Part shown: positions 58,524 to 64,000 of the stretch, in pieces
How positions within the stretch are numbered: position 1 is the stretch's first letter
Layout: every line of letters starts with the position of its first letter
Assembly (NCBI GenBank): GCA_964036155.1
Contig: OZ038423.1
Coordinates: forward strand, 16,755,249 to 16,819,248
Direction: 5' to 3'
DNA length: 64,000 nucleotides
Source of the DNA: Diploscapter coronatus
Taxonomy: Eukaryota; Nematoda; Chromadorea; Rhabditida; Rhabditidae
The notes under the pieces: generated by a model
Database searches by the model: none
What the model was told of the DNA's origin: nothing
What the model saw: the letters and a program-made list of their open reading frames with translations, nothing else
Translations under genes and position numbers: made by a program

Positions 58524-61495
58524 TCAGTGTCTGTCGAGCAACACTCCAGCAATTCCTTTGATTGGCAGCCTCTTGAATTCGTCCTCGTCCACGCGCCTGA
58601 ATCCAGAATTCAATTCATGAATAAAGAAGATAATTCATAAACTCGAAAAGAGCTAAAAGTTAATCAACTATATGATCATTAAAATTTTCAACCCAAAAAA
58701 CATTCGCGCAATCACTTCATGACTTTCAAGTAATTTTCAAACTTTATGATAGCGTTTTTTCTACATTTCAACGATTTTCAAAATAACTAATGATGAAAGT
58801 GCAAATCTATAATTTTTGACCTGCGAATAGTCTGCCAGAGGAATGAAAGAAAATGTAATTTTCCAAGTTTCGAAATTTGAAATTAAAAAAAAATATCTGA
58901 CGAATAATGAATAGAATAATTTTCCGACCTGATATGCCTCGTCTTGTTCGTATCGGTCTTGGGATACTGCTGCCAGCTATGCAAGTCGATCACGTACGTC
59001 GAACCCACGATCACGGTCTGAAATTTCTTGATTCACTCCTTCCATTCTCAATCAGGCTTGCAATTTTTCGAGCCACGCGAATCACGGTTAACCGCAATTT
59101 GAGGTTTTCGTGTATGAATCAGCTTTGAAAAAATCTATTGAATAGAGAGCCATAGTATGTTTAGAAAGGAAAATAAACAAAATTTTAGTATTATTCGATT
59201 TTTGCACCAAGAAAAACACTGCGTGTCTTAGGAAAAATAATCTTTTGGTTTCCATACTCTCTTAAAAATTAAGCTAGCATATTTTTCAGAATCTTTTCAG
59301 ATTAATGATTGATGATAACGAGCAATTTCAAGGAAAAAATTAGGTTCATGGGTAGCTGATTTTAAGAGCTTGGCAATAGACGACAATAGGTGCTTCAATA
59401 TTTTTCCGTACCCTGTAAATGCCATAGTGAGACTAATAGAGAAACGGTAAAAAACACGCTACTTTTCAACAAAGCCCACTATCTCGTTTCATGCGGTTAA
59501 CCGCGCGAATCGAAAGTTGCAGGTCTGCTCTTCACTCAAATGACGAACCTCGAATCGGAACTTGTTGTTGCTGAGCGCCTCTTCCAGCTCCTTTTCCATT
59601 CGCGGGTCGAAACGCCACCAACCGTTTATTCCCTCAAAAGTGCTCTTTCACGAATTACAAATAGATCTGCACAATTAAATTGCTATTCCTCGCAAAACAA
59701 CTATAGAAGAAAAATCGTAATTCTATCTAATAGAATGAATAAAATAGATTTTACTGAATTTCAACAAACAGAATTTATCAAGTTCATTTTCTTCCCGATT
59801 GTTCATATTCATTTGAAAAGATAAGCTATAGGACAAAAACGGTCACGTGTCGTTGTATTTCAGTGAGTAATAGCAATAATCTTGTTTTTCCAATGAAATG
59901 AAGAAGTATTCAACCTGATAGATCCAGTAGTGAGGCTTGACTGGGGGAGCGGCATTATTGAGCTGATTGATGTCGGGCTTCACGTCCTCCTCTTCTTCCT
60001 CGTCCACTTCCACTTTCACCTTCTTTCCCTGAACATTTAATATTCACACAGCCATCCAACTCATCAACAATCAGCCTACCGAAGTACCATTGTCGCCCCC
60101 ATCTGGGGTGCCATTAGAATTGCCATTTGAAGACAATTTGCGCTTCACAACTGGAAATTAGTACATCCCCTATTGAAGATAGAAATTGGAAAATAGTCAG
60201 ACGACTCTCAGTATAAAAATCTTAAGGAGTGAGCCGACTTGAATGAAAAGATATCTTTGATCCTTTTTATTCCTATAAAATTCGATTGAAACCAATCAAT
60301 CAGAATAAAATTAACACCCAAAAATGAATCTGATTTCACTCGAACTTTGCTAATAAAAATACAGTCAATGGTTTTAGAAAATTCAGAATTGAACGACTGC
60401 ATTTGATAGTTGCACGATCTACCAGGTGGTACATAGTAATTAGTTTACTCTAGCCTGTCTCGTTAACACATTTCGCCGTTCAAATTTGTGCAAAAAATGA
60501 AAATTTAATATTAGAGTATTTTTGGGAAAGTTTTCTAGAAAAAAAAACTAGATAAGCCCCGTGTCTGTCGACGTATAAGATTAAATTTTTGAAAAAAGCA
60601 GTCAAATTGGATGATCCCCAAAATAGTTCTGCGCAGTTCGGGAAATGAGAAGCAAGGTTTCACTGACAAATCAAAACGGGCAACGATTTTTGCTAGATTT
60701 GTCAAAATGAATGCACTTCCAACTATGCTGACAGGCCGTATGTTGATGCATTTTTATTTAATTTCAGTTAAAAATGTCGTACCTTTTTTAGTTGTCTTCG
60801 AAGACGTAGCAGGCGAATTGGGATCACACATCTGAAAGAACGAGGATGAGATGAAGAAGAATGAATGAGAATGCAGACCAGCAGATCGTACTTCTGCACG
60901 GGGTTGTCGATAACCGAGGGGTCAATTGCTCCGCGGCACATCGGACACTGAGCGCCCGGCACTATCGCTACTGAAATTTAACGAATTTTGATTTGAGTCA
61001 TTGTCGTGCAGCAACTGTTTTAGAAAATAAATTGTTAGCAAAAACTTGAAGCATGGGCAGGAATAATCTACCGGTTGTTTCAAGTAAACTGGCAAACTTT
61101 TCTTTATGACAAAGTTTGTCAATTTACTTGAAACATCCTGTATTTCGTTCGAATTTTCAATTGATAAAGTGACTTTAAAATATTGTAATTTGTATGAAAA
61201 ATCATAAACGAATAGAAAAAAGCAAGAATGGTTCTTATCGCGAAATTATTCAAATGGATTTGTTAGTTTTTATTAGTTGTCAGATTTCTAAATTTAAAAA
61301 AATTGTCCCGCTAGTGCCGAGGGTGCGGCTCTTTCAGAGAAGTGTGCTGATTAAGAGTTCAAAAAACCGACCTCCTTTGAGACAGGGGAAGCAAAAAGCG
61401 TGTTTGCAGTTGGGAATCTCCGTGGGAAATACCATCTTCTGAGCGCAGATCGGGCAGTCCCCGTTCATCGAATTGTTCAGATTCTGACTCGCCAT
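58524..61495 (-). CDS. RING-WWE E3 ubiquitin ligase, RNF146 (Iduna) type
   Basis: Poly(ADP-ribose)-directed ubiquitin ligase. Eight exons: 61372-61495, 60879-60970, 60783-60831, 60080-60150, 59915-60028, 59549-59632, 58929-59017, 58524-58596; 696 nt, 231 residues. The N-terminal C3HC4 RING shows CPIC...C-KHAFCFPC...CPMC. A low-complexity acidic linker (residues ~75-140) includes a basic nuclear-localisation-like stretch (KKVKVEVDEEEEED). The WWE domain begins HYWIYQGINGWWRFDPRMEKELEEAL and continues VGSTYVIDLHSWQQYP, with the tryptophans and the second-strand Tyr/Arg used for iso-ADP-ribose binding. The end, GIAGVLLD, matches the RNF146 core. In other animals it partners tankyrase in Axin turnover. 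Start: first ATG after a GTTTCAG acceptor at 61527-61528. Confidence 0.9.
61069..61142. mobile_element. 70-bp TA-flanked fold-back element
   Basis: The element at 61071-61140 begins CCGGTTGTTTCAAGTAAAC and ends inverted as CAGGATGTTTCAAGTAAAT, with TA on both sides and a 9-nt loop. The end motif CAGGATGTT is the same as in the elements at 18531 and 27934, so it is probably a related subfamily. It lies in intron 1 of the RNF146 gene. Confidence 0.65.
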
Positions 61496-61589
61496 TTCAC
61501 CTCTTCGCTCGTCTATTTTCTCTTTTCTGAAACTCTGAATTGAGTATCGAGTCAAGGGACATAAACGCTGAGTAATTTCTAGGACAGTG

Positions 61590-61614
61590 CGAATTCAGTT
61601 CGGAACTGAATTCG
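61590..61614. promoter_or_regulatory. Perfect 25-bp palindrome upstream of the RNF146 gene
   Basis: CGAATTCAGTTC, a central G, and the exact complement GAACTGAATTCG. It lies about 95 nt upstream of the ATG and about 60 nt upstream of the putative trans-splice acceptor. A dimeric transcription-factor site is possible; chance is not excluded. Confidence 0.4.
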
Positions 61615-64000
61615 AACTAAATTAGTTAGCGGTTCGAATAGAGATTTCGATAGAAGAGTCTGAGTAGATAATGAGGAAGTGATCAATTGAAGGAGAATTT
61701 TGAGAGAAAATTCAAATTTTAGAAGAAAATGATAGAAAGATAGGGGAAAAATCAGGCGGAAAATTAAAAGGAAAGTAGGATTTCGAATAAATTATGTATA
61801 CAAAGACGGATTTCATCATGACGAGATTCTCAACTATGCTTACTATATTTTTTTAGAGAAAATAAAGAAAAAATTATCGGAAAATAAAAAAGAATAATTC
61901 GAAAAAATCGCTGATTCAATAAACGAAAATTTTAAAATTCTTAATGATGCATTGCAAACGCTGCGCATAGTTTTTCTTCTTTTCTTCAATGCTATTTCAT
62001 CGATATCATCGTAATATATTATTTCGAGAAATAATAAAGAGACAAAGTGGACTAGAGTCAGATTATTTGTAAAATCAAATTGTGACCGAACTTTCTAAAT
62101 AAAATTTTTCAAAATCGAAATCCAAAATTCGTATCATAAGAAACCACTGAAATTTTCGCCAATTTCTATAACAGATTTTAATTTTTGAGATTATGGTACA
62201 TTATAGTGAGCTTGAAAGAAAATACGAAGTTTTACTATTGTATGTATGAAGCTTTTCGAAAATTCAACTTTTAAAATCTTTGAAACCGAAACTTCAAGTT
62301 TTGTCTTATTTTTTCACACTAGAAATTTAGATTCGAGACCTCAAGATCACATTGAAGTTTATTTTTTAGAGGCAGACATTGTAATTTCGCACCAACCTAT
62401 CAATTCAAGCGAGCTAAATTTCAATAAAAAATCTTTTCAAATGGGGATGCCTTGTTTTTAAGATCATAAACCTGTCCTTATGAAATATTCTTCGATCCCT
62501 AAATCTATGAGTGCTCCGCAAAATGTAGTCTTTGAATCAAAGTTCTCGGCACTGAGAAAAGTTGGAAACCATTTGCAAATTTATGAACTGTCTGTGAGAA
62601 TTTAAGAACTTTCACACATCATACATTGTTATTCAAAAGTATAGTTACGAATAGAAAGATGTCTGTTCTCTGAATTAGCTCTAAGAGCAGCAGATTGGCT
62701 ATTCAATTGCGTCGCATTCTGTTCGTGTGCCTTTTTATAGTTTTTTTAAGTCGTTTTCCTTCTGCTAAATTATCAGCTCTATTTATCCATGTAAATTTTT
62801 AATTCACGAAATTTCTGAAGATGTTGAAAACCAAGATTCTTAGGTAAAGCGAATCACGTAGATATTTTTCCGATTTCCTTACTGTATGACTAATCTAGCG
62901 ATTGATAGTGAACGAGATTAAAATAATTTTTTAAATCTAAAATCTGACGCTATTTACTCATGTCGTGTTATTCCGATCCTCAGCTCACGAATATGAATTC
63001 TCATAACTCATCATTATGATTCATTCATCTTCTTCCATGTCAGATGATTACAGCATTGTTAGATTATCGCATTCGATACGTTCACATCCTGCGATTTTCG
63101 TAACTTTGTACGATCACTTCTTTGAAGCCGAATTTCAAGATACTGCGAAACTTCTAATTAAAATTCGTAAGGTTTATTCTCAGAGATCTAATTTTCAGGA
63201 AAGAAACGAAATTTTCAAATTGTCATAACTCTTCATCTAGTGATCGTAAAAACTTAGCATCAAAGTAAATATGCTCCAAAGAATGCAATGAAACTATTCA
63301 AGATGATCTTCAATGATATTTGGTAGTTCTAGCATTTTGGGAGTAGTATTCTATTGGAGGGGGCTTCAAATGAAGGGGCGATTCAATTAGTTTTTGCGGT
63401 ATTCAACTCAGTTGAATTTATACAGACCTTTTAATTAAAGCTGCATCGAGATATTTAGCGAATTTAACCCTCTGCATATGATCTGTTGCAGGAGTGTACA
63501 AAAATTGGATTTGGGATTTGCGTGTGCGTTCTGAAAATTATCTCAGAAAGTGCGTCTTGCGTTAGAATTATTTATTAACACGTTCTCTTTGTACATCCCT
63601 AATCGTTACAAAGTAGAAAGTTCACATTTATCTCTATCCTTCTATTCATAATTCATTCTTCGAAATCTCAAACAATTTCCAACTGATTAAGACCTTGCAA
63701 ATAAACCCGTGCAAAATTCTCAAATTCGCTATCTCATGAATTTGCAATTAATTATTTTTAAGAGAAGGTTTTAAATTATCTTAATTTTATTCGATTATCC
63801 AATTTCACAATTATTTTCGTCAGAGTTTCGATGACTCCAGTCACATGTTTGAATTTAGGATCCTTGATAGAAAATTTTTCCATTAGAAATCTTAAACTTG
63901 TGACTACGGTGTTTCCTCATTCAAATACTTGTTTGGAGATAAATCACGAATTTAAATCATCCACATCTTGATATTCTTCCCTGCTATATATAGTGTTGTA
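61615..64000. other. Gene-free right end
   Basis: About 2.4 kb of AT-rich sequence. Open frames at 62246-62461 and 63016-63228 have neither exon-like composition nor good splice sites. I see no coding, RNA or repeat feature to support. Confidence 0.5.

Overview
The window reads as a compact invertebrate nuclear genome, most probably a nematode. Introns are short (many 40-150 nt), AT-rich and end in TTTCAG. Exons are much richer in GC. Most start codons lie a few bases after a pyrimidine-rich 3' splice site with no upstream donor, as expected for spliced-leader trans-splicing. Four genes follow one another on the minus strand like an operon. I assign it to nematodes by these habits and by the receptor type; I cannot name the species. 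Splice junctions were read by hand and checked by reading frame; most assembled coding sequences come out as whole numbers of codons.

Layout. 1-5922 (+): 3' part of a kinesin-3 tail (KIF13 type). 6452-22018 (-): a collinear cluster of four genes, in transcription order: a ~760-residue protein I do not recognise (22018-16799), a 335-residue coiled-coil protein (16682-12842), a C2H2 zinc-finger protein (12816-9346) and a MAGE/NSE3 homologue (8924-6452). Spacings are 116, 25 and 421 nt. 23182-25500 (+): transaldolase. 26186-26659 (+): a possible small orphan gene. 26937-30977 (-): acid sphingomyelinase, with a decayed copy of its last exon upstream at 31605-31719. 32681-~36542 (-): a peptide-type GPCR. 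36.6-40.7 kb: no convincing gene. 40776-46190 (-): EF-hand mitochondrial ATP-Mg/Pi carrier (SCaMC). 46496-57561 (+): KDM1B/LSD2-type histone demethylase. Its intron 12 contains a complete same-strand apyrase gene (CANT1 family, 52009-54440). 58524-61495 (-): RING-WWE E3 ligase of the RNF146 type. 61.6-64 kb: no gene seen.

The most interesting observations are: (1) the same-strand gene-in-intron arrangement of CANT1 inside KDM1B; (2) the tight cluster, especially the 25-nt junction where a single 3' splice site could serve both the last exon of one gene and trans-splicing of the next; (3) an unusually high share of GC-AG introns (about six of ~140, several forced by frame); (4) a family of TA-flanked fold-back elements with CAGG(A/G)TGTT-type ends, including a 525-bp copy inside the sphingomyelinase gene; and (5) relics and repeats inside introns.

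The genes do not form one pathway. They mix housekeeping metabolism (transaldolase, sphingomyelinase, carrier, apyrase), chromatin or genome maintenance (KDM1B, MAGE/NSE3), transport (kinesin), signalling (GPCR) and ubiquitylation (RNF146).
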